In this document: piece after piece, positions 48,886 through 61,900 of the stretch
How positions within the stretch are numbered: the first letter of the stretch is position 1
Layout: each line of letters opens with the position of its first letter
NCBI RefSeq assembly: GCF_001640805.2
Contig: NC_066854.1
Span: 12,564,776 to 12,628,775 of the forward strand
Source of the DNA: Lates calcarifer
Taxonomy: Eukaryota > Chordata > Actinopteri > Centropomidae
Reading direction: 5' to 3'
Length of the DNA: 64,000 bases
The notes under the pieces: generated by a model
What the model saw: only the letters and a program-made list of their open reading frames with translations
The model's database searches: none
What the model was told of the DNA's origin: nothing
Program-made: the position numbers and the translations under genes

Positions 48886-49692
48886 CACTGTACGCCTCCT
48901 TATTCATGCAACTATTCAATCATCCAGTCATGTGGCAACAATTTATAAAAACATGCATATACAGGTCAAGAGCTTCAGTTAATGTTCACATCTATCACCA
49001 TGGGGAAAATGTGATCTCAGTGACTTTGACAATGGCAGGATTGTTGGTGTCAGACAGGCTGGTTTGAGTGTTTCTGAAGCTGCTGATCTCCTGGGATTTT
49101 CACACACAGCAGTCACAGAGTGGTGCACAGAACATCAACATCCACTGAGTGGCAGTTCTGCAGATGGAAACACCTTGTTGGTGAAAGGGGTCAGAAAAGA
49201 AAGGCCAGACTGGTTAGAGCTGACAGAAATGCTACTGTCATCTCATCTCAGAATAAACCACACCTCCAACCTTGAGGTGGATGGACTACAACAGTGTCAG
49301 ACCACGTCAGGTTCCACTCCTGTCAGCCAGGAACAGAAATCTGAGGCTGCAGTGGACACAGGCTCATCAGAACTGGAAACTGGACTGATGAGTCTGGATT
49401 TCTGCTGAGGCAGCAGATGGTAGGGTCAGAATTTGGCTTCAAAAGCCCCCAACCAAACACACACACACACACACACACACATGCAGTCACCAGATCTGAA
49501 TCCAACAGACACTTGCATGAATGTGCAGCTGATAAATCTGCAGACATTATGTGATGCAGTCATGGAGCAGAATCTCAAAGGAATGTTTCCAACATACTGA
49601 GGAATCAATGACACAAAGAACTCAGGCTGTTTTGAGAGCAAAGGCAGGAAATACCCAGTATTAGTACGGTGTTCCTAATAAAGTGCTCAGTG
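48886..49692 (+). mobile_element. Tc1/mariner-family relic with internal deletion and CA repeat
   Basis: A second transposon family. Landmarks in order: AATGTGATCTCAGTGACTTT, CTGCTGATCTCCTGGGATTT (residues AADLLGFSHTAVTEW of the helix-turn-helix region), CAGAAATCTGAGGCTGCAGT, GGTAGGGTCAGAATTTGGC, then a (CA)n tract, CACCAGATCTGAATCCAACA and the 3' end GTGTTCCTAATAAAGTGCTC. The catalytic centre is deleted and the frame is broken, so it is inactive. Confidence 0.8.
49456..49481. repeat. (CA)n microsatellite within Tc1 relic
   Basis: Sits at the internal deletion point of the transposon at 48886-49692. Confidence 0.9.
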
Positions 49693-51131
49693 AGCTGGAC
49701 TCACATCTACACATCACACTGGCTTTGGAACCAAACTCTGTGATAGGGGTTAGACTTTCCTCCTAAGACCCTGCATCCTCATATGAGGACATTACATTTA
49801 GAGTTTGATGCACCTTCATTTCACTAAGCTTAGACCTGTTGTCCTCGTTAGGTGACACTTTTTTGTGCAATCTAGTGATAATAAAATCACAATGCACTCA
49901 ACAGTGTAAAAATGATGCTGACATATTCTACAGCCAAGATCACTCACACTTGATTTTCAGCTTTCTGGATGCTTATTCATCATTTCAGTGAGAGACAAAA
50001 AGGCTAAGTGTTGCTGTAGTAGCCTGTTAGTAGGTGTTAGCAGAAATTCACATAGGCCAACAGGTGTGACACTGTTCCTACAGACTAAATGGACATTTCT
50101 AGTTTGGAGAATGGAGGAAGGAACAAAAAAACTTTTGTTTTTTCACTGCCATGTTTAGACATTGAAATAAACAGTTTTATACACTGATAATTTAATCATT
50201 CCCATATGCCGAATGCATTTTTTCCAAAAACTACTTCCTGTTCCAAGACATGGTTTAGTTTTTATACTAATCAGGGATTCAATGCTAAAGAATCCTTAAT
50301 GATTCTGTGTCGTCTTTGGAACCAAAAATGACGACGTCAGCTATAGGTACAGCCAATCACTGATTTCTTCAGTGTAACTCACTGGTTGTACAATCACTCA
50401 GTAAATGTTATGTATGTCTGTATGGCAGTCACATAATAATGGGGATATATTTAGTTGTCTTCGGTAGTCTGAGTTGGGCCCAAGATACACCCTCAGTGTC
50501 ATTTAAGACCCTGACAAGAGCTGCCTCATTGCTGTTTTATGGTCAAAGTCTAGACTGGAAAACATCATAATGGTTGTTTAGTGCAGTAGTGTATATAGCT
50601 CACTGTAATTTGACTAAAAACTATGCTTTTAACTGTTCATTGGTGAGTTGATGTAAACTGTATCAGTTGCATTATTACATAAATAGGTAAAGCAAATAAA
50701 TAAGCATCTGCATCAAGAGGACGTCCTATTAGCTTCCTTTATTTGGGCCAATTAATCTATTATTTCTCTTCATTAATAATATGTTAATAAAACATCTGCA
50801 CCCTGAACCATCCGCTCTCATCTCCCTGTGTCAGTTGTTGTTGCTCCAGCAGCATTGTTTCTTAATCTGCTCTCCATCCACACAGGCAGAACAATACAGC
50901 AGCATTATGTCACTGACTGACAGAATAGATATGTGTGTATCTGTTTGATGCACTATCACGCAGGTAAAATCCTCCTGTGTCTTTATTCGGCTTCCTGATC
51001 TCATTGTTTCTGTCATGCCCTCCTTCGGCAGGGTTTGTTTTGGCAGCTCTGGGTGTCTGGTGTGTGGGTGGCACTGGGTCGCAGCAGGGTCTGGACCTAG
51101 TAGTGCCCCCGCCATCCACAACCCCTGATTC

Positions 51132-51138
51132 TGCTGAC
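51132..51138 (+). promoter_or_regulatory. cryaa: Maf-response half-site (TGCTGAC) upstream of cryaa
   Basis: TGCTGAC about 80 bp above the TATA box. Vertebrate alpha-A crystallin promoters are driven by large Maf proteins through TGCTGAC-type elements near this position. Assigned from motif and place only. Confidence 0.5.
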
Positions 51139-51211
51139 GGGGCCCAACCCACCATGAGATAATGCCATTCCAGAGGGATCGTGGCTAAAGCCTCTCTTTC
51201 TGGCTCTCAGG

Positions 51212-51219
51212 TATATAAA
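51212..51219 (+). promoter_or_regulatory. cryaa: cryaa TATA box
   Basis: TATATAAA 182 bp above the ATG. This fits a single start site near 51240 and a 5' UTR of about 160 bases. Confidence 0.7.
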
Positions 51220-51400
51220 GAGGAGGCAGCTGGGGAGCAGAGGACAAAGCACTCTGGAAACATTCTTCACTCACTGCTTTTTATCATCACTCTATTCTCT
51301 CTATCTTGCCTCACCTCCCCTCACCTGCTGGACTCTGAGCTGAGCAGGTACATCTGCCAACCAAGCCACGCTGAGCTAGACCTAACTGTCTCCAGTAACT

Positions 51401-51598
51401 ATGGATATTGCCATCCAGCACCCCTGGTTCAGACGTGCCCTGAGCTCTGTCTACCCTGCCCGACTCTTTGACCAGTTTTTCGGAGAAGGCATTTTTGACT
51501 ACGACCTCTTTCCCTACACCACCTCCACCATCAGCCCCTATTACAGACAGTCACTGTTCCGCAACGTTTTGGATTTTTCCAACTCCGGCATCTCTGAG
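51401..51598 (+). CDS. cryaa: cryaa exon 1
   Basis: ATG to GISE, 66 codons, donor gtaaca. Holds the hydrophobic N-terminal region that drives oligomer assembly (family knowledge). Confidence 0.96.
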
Positions 51599-53273
51599 GT
51601 AACAGGATGAGACTCGCATCATGACTCTTACTCCATTAGTGCTTTAGAGAGACATGTAGGCAAAGCTAGCTTAACTTACATTGTCAAAGGACAACAGTTT
51701 TACCAACATCAAAACTCATATTAACATCTCTTAAAATTTCATTCAAGGAGTAGGAGCGGTAAATGTCTTGTTACGTGAACTGTGCTGCACTTTGTTCTTT
51801 CCTAATGAGCGACAGTTGAATAGAATTGAACACAGTTTCAATGCAAACTGGATTTTATCAGAACTATCAACAGATTCCTTTTTTCCAGGCACTGTCCTGA
51901 TATTTGTGAAGTTATTACATTTCCTAATGTTGCTTGGTTCGTTCCAGTGACATACCGAGTTTAGCTGCTCTACATTGAAGCATAACGTTTACTGAACTGA
52001 GCACAATTTGAAGTTAGGAAACAAAATTCTTCAGAACTCTTCAGAAATCATATTTTATGACTCTCTGTGTGTTTGTGTGTGTGTATCCCCTCAGGTGAGG
52101 TCCGACAGGGATAAGTTTACAGTCTACCTGGACGTCAAGCACTTCTCTCCTGATGAGCTCAGTGTGAAGGTCACCGATGACTACGTCGAGATCCAGGGCA
52201 AACATGGAGAAAGACAGGTAGAGCTCCTCTTCACTGTCAAAAATAAAGTTAGTTATAGTGTTAATGAGACATGGAGTCAGTGTATGCAGGGGACTGCTCT
52301 ATTTTGTAAAACCTATATTGAAAAAGTAATGTAACTGTGTAAAGGTAATGATAAGAGGCATGGTTTAACGTTCAACAGAAAATATATTCCAAGAGGTTGC
52401 TCTATAGTTGAAATATTGCCTGTGAAAATTCACATTAGCAATATTTCTCCTCTACTGTCCTTACAGTTTAATTCCAGTCCTACTCCCAGTTCAAAATTCC
52501 TCCCTATTTCCATGACAACAAAACCATGTGAAGGGGAGCGAATAGCAGAGTTAATGCTGGGTATATCTCACTCTGTTGTGTTATCTTCAACTACGCCTAT
52601 GATGAAAAATTCTACCATTATCAGTCAATGAGAAGGTCATATAACCTCTTTACCCATCATGGAAGGCAACTACTGCCCCTCCACCTCCACAGTGTTGAAA
52701 GGTTAAGAGTACATTTCTAGTATATGTCTGTAAAAGCTGTAGAAAGACTGTGCTACTGTGTCATTACATATACAGATGAACTACATGCTGCAGGAGCTGC
52801 TTAACAGTTACATTTTGCTGTAGTTCTTCCACATCTAAAACTTTTATCCCAGCTCTCTGTTGGTCTTTCACTTTGAAGTTCAACTGTGAGATTTGTTGAG
52901 TTTGGGAACAGGGTCACTATTTAAAACCAGTAAGCAATATAATATTAAAAATAATTTATATAAAGACACAATTTCATTCCAGGGGTGAACTGCTCCTTTA
53001 ATTAAAAGTAAGTTCTTTTCCTAGACTGTTCCTGCCATCATTAAATCAATTCCTGTTTTCCAGGACGACCACGGTTACATCTCTCGTGAGTTTCATCGCC
53101 GCTACCGCCTCCCCTCCAGCGTTGACCAATCAGCGATCACCTGCTCCCTGTCAGCTGACGGTCTGCTGACTCTGACTGGGCCAAAGGTCATCGGGGGGAT
53201 TGAATCCAGCCGCAGCGAGCGCAGCATCCCTGTCACACGTGACGACAAGCCCAACGCCGCCGCGTCCTCTTAG
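51401..53273 (+). CDS. cryaa: Alpha-A crystallin (small heat-shock protein, lens chaperone), complete
   Basis: Three exons, 51401-51598, 52095-52217 and 53064-53273 (66+41+69 codons), encode 176 residues, close to the usual ~173. Starts [20 protein letters not shown] with [23 protein letters not shown] follows. The alpha-crystallin domain begins with [20 protein letters not shown] and includes [10 protein letters not shown], whose Arg residues are the conserved dimer-interface/disease positions, and [19 protein letters not shown] carries the C-terminal I-x-V anchor and the tail is short and polar. Both introns are phase 0 with GT-AG ends. Abundant lens structural protein and ATP-independent chaperone. 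The orthology call is very secure. Confidence 0.97.
52095..52217 (+). CDS. cryaa: cryaa exon 2
   Basis: Acceptor ccctcag, 41 codons: [20 protein letters not shown] to GKHGERQ, donor gtagag. First half of the alpha-crystallin domain. Confidence 0.96.
53064..53273 (+). CDS. cryaa: cryaa exon 3 with stop
   Basis: Acceptor ttccag, [20 protein letters not shown] to DKPNAAASS and TAG at 53271. Second half of the alpha-crystallin domain and the C-terminal extension. Confidence 0.96.
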   Translation, partial: DDHGYISREFHRRYRLPSSVDQSAITCSLSADGLLTLTGPKVIGGIESSRSERSIPVTRDDKPNAAASS

Positions 53274-53845
53274 AGGCCGAGCGGTGGGGGATGACCGGGG
53301 GATGCTGGAGGGGCCCAGCCCCCCTCCCCACCCCCTCAACAGCCTGCATCGACTGGGTTGGACGACCACGGAATTCTTCCTCTCTTGTTTTGCTTATCCA
53401 AGTCCTCCTGGCTTCACTTTCTCCTCTATAGATTCCTCTTAGCACACTCTTACAGCATTATTAGCATTACTGTTTTGAGTCTAACAAAAATCTCCCCATG
53501 AGGGTGGTTAAGTGAGGGGCGGTTTTTAAGGAGAAAAGTCAGCTAAGGGTGAGACATTCACACGACCTGACATTTCAGTCTGCTGATTGTTGTTGATTTG
53601 TTTCAGAGCGAGCCCTCTGACAGTACAGATGGTTGGAGTTAAGCTTGGAGGTAAATGTCAAACATGTCTTGTCCCAGATTTGCCATCAGTAAAGTTCTCT
53701 GAGCCCTGGCTGCTGCCATTCTTGTGCTGATTCTTCGAACCCTCTCTCCTTCTTGTCTTAAATATATCCTGTACTGTAGTATAGGCCTTGTTCAATGGAT
53801 ACCATACCTGCTCATTACTGAGAAGTCCATACTAAAGAAACATAT

Positions 53846-53851
53846 AATAAA
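53846..53851 (+). terminator. cryaa: cryaa polyadenylation signal
   Basis: AATAAA about 570 bp after the cryaa stop. It is the first canonical signal I see on the plus strand in the 3' flank. Confidence 0.6.
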
Positions 53852-55452
53852 GCTGTACAATTAACAAAAAGCAAGTCCTGTATAGATTTCTGTGTGTGTT
53901 TATGTGATGGGTGGGGGCTGGAGGGGTAATTCACAAAGTTGTGTGATCTGGAATGCAGTAGTGTTACATGTTAATCACACACAGCTGCACAAACAAACAA
54001 ACACATGAAAGCACAATGAACTTAAAAATGCACAATATTAGATTTTGGCTATTGGTTTATGCCCAATCAGGACGTAGCAACTAGACATCACACACCCAGA
54101 GGAGTCCCCTGACCTTCACTGCACTGCAGCCAACAAACAGTCAGATTTCCTGAGGTCAGCCAAGCAGTCCACTTAACAGTGGAGTGCACACACAGGGCAC
54201 AAGTTATAGAGGTGCTTCTCCTCATCCCTGTGAGGGAAGAGCGAGAGCTAAGAGTAGCACTGTCTTGACTGACAGTATGTCCAAAGGCTCAAAAGGTGGA
54301 CCCGGAAGATCATCCAGCACTGAGGGATGAGGCCACATCCCCCCAAAGGAAGCACTTTAAAAGTGGATGGCTCCCGGATGGCCATGAAGGAGCCACAAGG
54401 ATTAACTGAGGGCTGTGTTGCTTATACATTCTGATCATGTAAAACCACAGCCAGGAGGCCCACACTGCTCAGCTTCTCTCTCTCAACCAGCAAAACACAG
54501 GGCACTGTCCCAGTATGGGGCAAGAGCCAGGGTGGGCTCCACCACAATCAGCCTGACCTGGTCCAGGAGCCTGGTGCCTGGGCTCTTATACATCACTGCG
54601 AGACACTGCATCCTGACCCTGAGGAGCGAAGGCATCATCCGCCACTGGGAGGGGAATGTGTGAAGCAGACCAGGAGGCAAACACATCCACTCCAAGAGGA
54701 GAAGCATCGCTCACAGACAGTTCTGACTTTAGATGCCATGGTGGTCCTCTAACTGCCTAACTGAAAATAACACCCACATTACAAAAGATAAGCTTGTGTA
54801 CAAAATCACTGTCTGAACACAGTAATACACGGACAGCTGAATTGAAAAAAGTTATTATGGAGAAACATTTTTATAAATCCAATGCATATTAACATCATCT
54901 GAATAATTGGTGATGATCCACATAAGGAATGGTTGGACTCTCTCACCATGTACAAAGCAATTTCTAACTGATGGCTGATGTTTTTAATACGACAGCCTTG
55001 TATATTCATTTGTCAAATCTCTACTTGTAAGTTGATGTTTGAACATTGTCTGAGACACTTTGCTCATGTGCAGACTACTGTAGGTGATGCAGTTGTAAAC
55101 AGTTGCAAGAAAGTGAAATACATATGTCTGTGTGTATTGTAAGTGCTGCCAAGACTACAGGCACTGCTATGACTAACTGCACTGCTGTTACTGCTGTTTT
55201 TACTGACTCGAGTCCAAGTCATGTGACTCGGGTCCACACCAGTGGGTCTGAATGTTGCAGTATTTGATGAATCTTTTAATAATCATGACCCTGTGAGAGC
55301 CAGGAGTGAGAGTTAATTAAAAATGTCCTGGAGTATGGCTGGTCATCATTTGGCCTTTAGTAGTGGTGGCTATGTCTGAAAGCTTCACTTGGACTTAACC
55401 TAATAAAGTGCATCTTCATCATCATCAAACCACGGAGAAATGGTTCAGTCCT

Positions 55453-55467
55453 GACCTCTAGTGGCTG
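55453..55467 (+). promoter_or_regulatory. CTCF-like motif between cryaa and hsf2bp
   Basis: GACCTCTAGTGGCTG, a TAGTGG variant of the CTCF core. Shares GACCTCTAG with 56299 and 63528. Confidence 0.35.
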
Positions 55468-55489
55468 AAATGCTAACAGCTATTAGCAT

Positions 55490-55712
55490 CATTCATTCAT
55501 TCATTATCTACACCGCTTAACTGTGAAGGGCTGCAGGGGGCTGGAGCCTATCCCAGCTGACACTGGGCCAGAGGCGGGGTACCCAGTACCGGAGAGAGCC
55601 CAAGCAGGCACAGGGAACACATGCAAACTCCACACAGAAACCCAGAACTCCACTCGAACCTGGAACCTTCTTGCTGTGAGGCAGTGCTAACCACTGACCA
55701 CACCATGTCTCC
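55490..55712 (+). repeat. Common teleost interspersed repeat
   Basis: CATTCATTATCTACACCGCT ... GGGCTGCAGGGGGCTGGAGC ... CATGCAAACTCCACACAGAA ... CCTTCTTGCTGTGAGGCAGT. Internally shortened copy of an abundant family. Confidence 0.8.
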
Positions 55713-56298
55713 TGTATTAGATCATCATAATCAGATCTACTGATGATGAATAAGAAACTATACACATAGTGAAGAATTTTTCAGTAGCTGATGCACTGAT
55801 ACAAATAACCAAATCATCCGAATATTTTATTATGTCTGCCTAAGTCTGTGACATGTCCACTACAGCAAAAAATCTAAGAGTTCACCACAAAAGAAAAATA
55901 AAACAAGGGATAAAACTGCTGTATCTATTACTATGACCGTTCTTTGATTATTGTTTACTTTGTTAATACATTAGGTAATGGAATGTTGCATTTAGACTTT
56001 TTAAGATCTGTATTAGATGATTTATTATATTTGTTCCATCTAAACTTTTTGTTCTCTTTCTCTTTATAATATTAAAGGTGTTTAGGAGGGTCTAACCCGC
56101 CCTAACCCAAACCCTCTGACAATGATCCATCCAAATCTATGTGTCCTAACACCTCAGAACTGTTCTAATCTTAAATGTTAAATACAGCCATGACAGATTT
56201 TCCAGGGGCTCGACAGCTAACTCAAAGTGTGTTCCACTAGTTTCAGCCTGGATGCAGTGCAGGCTGTGAGATTCATCCAGTCAAACCTGTGACCTCCT

Positions 56299-56313
56299 GA
56301 CCTCTAGTGGCAG
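56299..56313 (+). promoter_or_regulatory. CTCF-like motif between cryaa and hsf2bp
   Basis: GACCTCTAGTGGCAG, almost identical to the motif at 55453. Confidence 0.35.
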
Positions 56314-58707
56314 GAGTCAGTGTAACATACTGTCACATAACTCACCTTCTAATACATGTTTTAACTTACTCAGTTAACATACAGACATTATTCATTTCAA
56401 ATCCATTTAGTGGAAAGTTTATCAAAGAAGAAAACTCTTGAGATATTTTCAGTCATTATACTGACATATGAACTGTAGTAAAACCTGCTGGAATAGATTG
56501 TTGTCAGTAGTTGGTCATGTACTAATGATGAATAGTTAAAACCAAATCTATAGACAGAGAGGGAGTGAAAGAATTAAACTCATCTATAAATAAGTAGGTT
56601 TTATCTGTAGATTATAAAGTGATGAAAGAGTTCAAACTTATCTTCAAATTAAGGAATCAAAGAGTTAAAAACTGTCTACAAACAAGAAAAAAATAAAGAG
56701 CTAAAACCTAAATAAATATTAAAGAGGGATTAAAAAGTTAAACTTATCTGTCTGCACTCTAAGGATTTACCTGGCTGTACTCATATAAACCTATAAACCT
56801 CTAGCAAAGCACCAAGTCCCTAACATCAAACCACAGCATTACTACAGTGACAAACCAGCCAGCAGTTCAGTGAAGCAAGCCTTCTGTGCATCTCATTACT
56901 TACACTTGCAAGCTTTTCCAGTCTATGAATTTAGCACACAGTGTGTAGCAAAAGATAGATATTGTCATAAGATTAGAAATTGAGAAGAAGATTAAACAGA
57001 AATGAGCAGGAGCCAATCTGCGTCACACAAAGTGGCAGCACTGGGAATAATACAGAAACAAACTTTAATGTGCTACATGAAGTTAACACAGGTATGTGCC
57101 CATGTCCGATCATTTTCAATTTGCCACAGTTGAACTCCAGTCAAAGCCAACACGATGCATCTGACCACGAGTCTGGATACTGAGTTTGAGTCAGTATGGA
57201 TCAATGAGTGTCGATTGATGAGAGAAAAATACTTTATCCGCTAACATTATAAAGAGGAAACTAATGGGGTCTGAACATTTTTTGAAGCAGCTGTATATAT
57301 CAAACAAATATTGCATCAGTCTCAGAAAACTGAAGGACAGTGCCCTGAATGTATGCAAACATCATCTTTAATATGCCTTGTAGAAACATGTATGATCGTA
57401 TTTACACTCAGCGGGTTAGAACCAATTAAGGAACAATAATGTAACAAGTCTGAAATCTCAAAGAGTTTAGATATAAAAGGCTCTTTGTTTTAATTTAATA
57501 TGCAGGTTTAACTTGAACAAAAGTGAATGAATGAAAATCTATTTTTTCCTCCTAACTTTGCACATGAAGTGCTAATAACAGGGCAAACACAGGAAGACAT
57601 GAAGGGAAGTTAACACAGGAGGAGGACTGGACCGCAGATACTGAATCCACATCATCCCCGACCCTGAAAACACACACACATCCCCACACTTTACTGTCTA
57701 AGTCGCACTTAAATCGTTCATTATTTTCAATTAGACCTCCACAATTTTCACATTTTACAACATTACAAATAAATTGAAACACCTAAACCTCCTGCTCTCT
57801 GTGACCACCATCAGTGTCCAGGTTAATGACAAAAGCTCTGCTGTGTAGGTTTGTATATTTGGCTCCTCTGCTATCTTACCAGTAACAACCAACTCAACTC
57901 AGCAAATAATAACAAACGATAATAATAGTTCATTTCACTCTAGTTATTCCCACACATTACAACTCAAACTGCAGTCCTTTTACTCCAGTATTCAGTACAA
58001 TAATCAAAACCAAAATCAATGGAAACTTCATAGAAAACTGGTCTTTCTCAGGGATTAATAAGTTGGTTAACTTCCAGCTTTACTGCATCAGTGGAAGTAA
58101 AGGAAGCCTTGAACATTAATGCAAATGGTTCCTACAGGTGCTTCAACTTTTGTTGATGAGTTACATTAATACAAGGCATTGTGGGAACAGACTGTGTTAC
58201 TAAATCTTCTGGTGCATTATTGGGACAGTAATAGCACTGTACATTTCCATCTTAATCAGTCAAGAAGAGGGTTATTCACAAAGGCAGTCAGATGAGTTGG
58301 TCAGGGGCTCATCCTCAAACCCAGAACCTTAGAAGAGGTTTGGCTTTAGGTGGTTTAGGATGAACTGGACCAAAGGTGGAAGCAAATGCAAGCTGAAGTG
58401 CAACACATTTGTGGGAAACTTCTGCAACAGTGTTGGGATGAACTTTCTGAACTATATTTGATTTCCATTGCAGGAAAAATGTTGTATGTGTGTTCAGCTG
58501 CTGCTAGCTGCTACTTATTGAATGTTTTAATGTCAGAAAATCTGAGACAGCACCAGCAGTACACCAAAACAGAGGAGCAGAGGTGAAGGAAATTCCCTGC
58601 TGTGCCAGTTTACAGTTACCTTTGAGGAATCAAGCTCTCCTTTTGGTTGCTGTCTTCAATTCGATGTTCAAGATTAGACATGTAAATGTATATTTCAACA
58701 TGTGTAT

Positions 58708-58994
58708 TTAAAGACTAATCTGAAAAAGCTTTTCTGTGCTTTGACTTGGCTTGAAGGAGCAACAAGGGTTCAACAACTGTTGTGACGGTGGTACCTGTTG
58801 GAGGGCCTGCAGGTCCTCCAGGGTCTGCTGAGCAGCTTGCCTCAGGCTTGGTTTCACACTGGAAGTGAGCTGGCTGACCCGAGCCTGGAGATCCGGATCC
58901 AGCAGAGAGCTGCCCAGCGGGAGCAGCACCTCCTCCTCCAACAGCACCGACTGCAGGAGACGCAGAGAGTGGAGACACACCTCCCAGTCTCCAT
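58708..58994 (-). CDS. hsf2bp: hsf2bp last recognisable coding exon
   Basis: DGDWEVCLHSLRLLQSVLLE, then EEVLLPLG...QAAQQTLEDLQALQQ. Human protein ends nine residues after the matching AAQELLEDL. Here the frame stays open for about 30 more residues to a stop at 58708, or splices at gtacca to an exon I cannot identify. The intron before it is over 2 kb. Confidence 0.8.
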
Positions 58995-61900
58995 CTGTCA
59001 GACAGAGATCAGAGGTGGTGAGGAGGCTGACACCCTGAGACCTCACCTGCTTTCCAGTTGTCATCAAGCTCATTATAACAACCCTGTCTTTCTCATTCAT
59101 CAGGCCACCACCTGATCCCTGGACTCACTGTGTTTCACCATCTCCCCTCATCCACTCTCCTCAGCAGACGGAACTGTTTGTCATTAAAACCACTCATGTC
59201 TATGTCTGTGTTCCTACAGGACACTCATTTTACAGGGGCACAGTCTCTATAGCCTCCATCCATAATGACACTGTGGATTATGAAGGAATGCAACTAACAG
59301 TTATTTTCATTATCGATTTATCTGCATTTTTTCTGATTAATCGATAAATTGTTTCTAATAGTCAAATTTAGTCAAACTTGATGATTTACCACAGACAATG
59401 GTGACATGTTCAATGTCTTGTTTTATCTGGTTAACAGAAAAATCCAACGACAGTCTGTTTACTATTATGTGAGAAAGAAAAGCATCAAATTCACATATCC
59501 ATCCATCCATCCATTATCTATAGCGCTTATCCCTGAAGGGCCGCAGGGGGCTGGAGCCTATGGCTTTGAAAAATGATTAAAATGATTACTAGATGTGATC
59601 TTGGTGTTGTGGAAGATGAATTTCATGTTGTCTTTTACTGCCTTCTGTATTTTGATTTGAGAAAATGTTTGTCTGATAAGGTTTAATTGAAGAATCTTGA
59701 CTTGTTTTGGCTGTCTGATGCAGTTATGTTAAATTGGCTTTTTAAGGTGGAAATATTTGCATTGGCAACATTCATAGAAGATGCTTGGCAGCTGAGACAA
59801 AGGACTCTGTATCCAGTGTGAATTTATGGAAATGTCTATGTTTATTGTTATTTATTTGTCATGTAGCCATCATGGTAATTGCTTGGTGTCTTGTAAGTCC
59901 ATATGGGCTGGGCACCAGAGAGGTGCAAGACACTCAATTAATCAAACTATATCATCAAAATAATTTTCATTTTTTTGTCAATCAGCTAATTGATTTAGTG
60001 TCGTATCTGTGGGAGTTGTGATATGTATAGATAACAGTACAGTAAATGTGATGAATGAAGAGAGCTGTCGTGAATCATGAGACTATGACAACAGGATCAG
60101 AATACACTGAACTACAGGATGATATATTTTCAATGTGTTTGTTGCATATCACCAACAGCACAGCAAATAATACACGAAACTACTGTAGAGTCTCTGCCAA
60201 CACAAAGGTATAAACACACTCTAGATACACACTAATTAAAGTGTGTCACAGTGTGTCTCACCTGCTGCTGAGAGAGGTTCAACATCAGACCTGCCGCCTC
60301 ATGAGCCACAGGCACTCTGCTTAAGTGACTTCTTCACACTCACAGCTACATAACAAGCAGCACACAGATCATGGCCAAATGGACCGCAGCCACTCATACT
60401 GTGACAGCACCAACTTCAGCCGAGTCAGAACTGACTCACAAAGCTGCTCTTTTCCCTGATGTCTGAGTATGATGAGGGACTCTGTCATGGACCTCTCTCA
60501 GCGGGACCACCTCACACTCTGCTGCACTGTTCAGGGCTGTGGACTTTGAATCTGGTATGACTAACAGATAAAGCTGGTATCGTTAGCATTACTGCTAGCT
60601 GGTGGAAGAAAAGGTTTTTAAAAATGTTTACCATGTTACATCTTCCAGCTCTTATAGTGTTGACAACAACACTATTTTCTCCACTTGTTACTCAGAAATT
60701 CACATGGTATAAACTGTGTTGCCATGGGCATTTTCTTGTTATTATGTGGAAAAGCTGTGCTCTAAAATGGACAAATAGGATCCAGCATATAATATTTTAT
60801 ATTCAAGATTTTTTAAATATGGTGAACAGCCTTTGTATTTGCAATCTTAATCACTGACAAGAAGTTTAGAGGTAATCTCATGAAGTGATTTTAGAATTAC
60901 ACTAGACCCACAATACAGCACTTATGCTACAGTATGTATCACACAATATGCGTGTATATTTTTGACCTCAGATTGTTGTGTTTTTAGAAAACCTGCATCA
61001 AATTTATGACAGAAACAACATTAGCTCCAGGGGTGCAGAGTTCAGTTGTTTCCTAATGGCTTCCTTACCGTTCAGCAGGGTCCAGATGAGAGGCATGAGT
61101 CCTGGGTTCTCAATGATGTACTTCAGCCCTTTAACACTGATGCTGACGTTATACAGAGCCATCAGCATCAACCTGGCAGCAAAACACCAGCACAGTCAGT
61201 TTTACTAGAACATTACTGTGCACTGACAGCACTGACACCCACTGCCCACATCTACATACTAACATCATACTGAATCTTTATGTGCATTCATTTGAGCTGT
61301 AAAGTACACAAACACTGACTGCTCGACATTATGTAGTTCAATAAGTCATTAAGGTGTCTTTATTATGGTTAATTAAGCTGTTGTAATTACAGCTGTGAGG
61401 TTCTAACCTCTAAGCTCTACGTACACTTTCAGTTTAGGGAAGACACCAGGCTTCATCAGCTCCAGAAGCTTCACCAGAGTGTCCAGCAGGATGTGAGCTT
61501 CACTGGACAGGAAGTTCCGCCCACTCGTTACTGCTGCTATGTCTGATCGATGGGAAATAAAAACAAGGCAGGTGACTGTGGGGAGGTCGTATGAAGCATT
61601 TTGCATTTTGAGTTTTTCAGATTATACTCTTTAATGACCAAGAGAAAAGAAGTGCACAATATGAAAAAATCAACATGCCGCAATACAGAAGCTGTGAACT
61701 CACTGGTAATGGTTCCAGCCAGAGCCAACACAAACTGGTGCTCCTGGGAGTTGTGGTCCTCAGTTTGAGTTTTCACCTCTGAATCCAAAGACCTGACAAA
61801 GCTCTCCAGAGTCTGGCCAGCTACAGTCAGAAAGGACTGCAGCTTCCCCTGCTCCATCAGCACACAGATTATGTCACAGTTTACCCTGGGTGTCATAAGG

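Larger units (their letters stand above)
43801..51131. other. Intergenic, dgkz to cryaa
   Basis: Contains the repeats listed separately and two CTCF-like motifs. An open frame at 47216-47662 (148 codons, plus) has no recognisable domain. Confidence 0.6.
53852..58707. other. Intergenic, cryaa to hsf2bp
   Basis: Contains one interspersed repeat and two CTCF-like motifs. The 54240-54730 stretch is unusually GC-rich, but neither strand gives a protein I recognise. Confidence 0.6.

Noticed and set aside
51181..51471. 96-codon open frame overlapping cryaa exon 1
   Set aside because: It lies in another frame across the promoter and 5' UTR; the crystallin frame explains the conservation.
54240..54730. 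GC-rich stretch with open frames on both strands
   Set aside because: I looked for exon pairs or domains and found none; left as unassigned.
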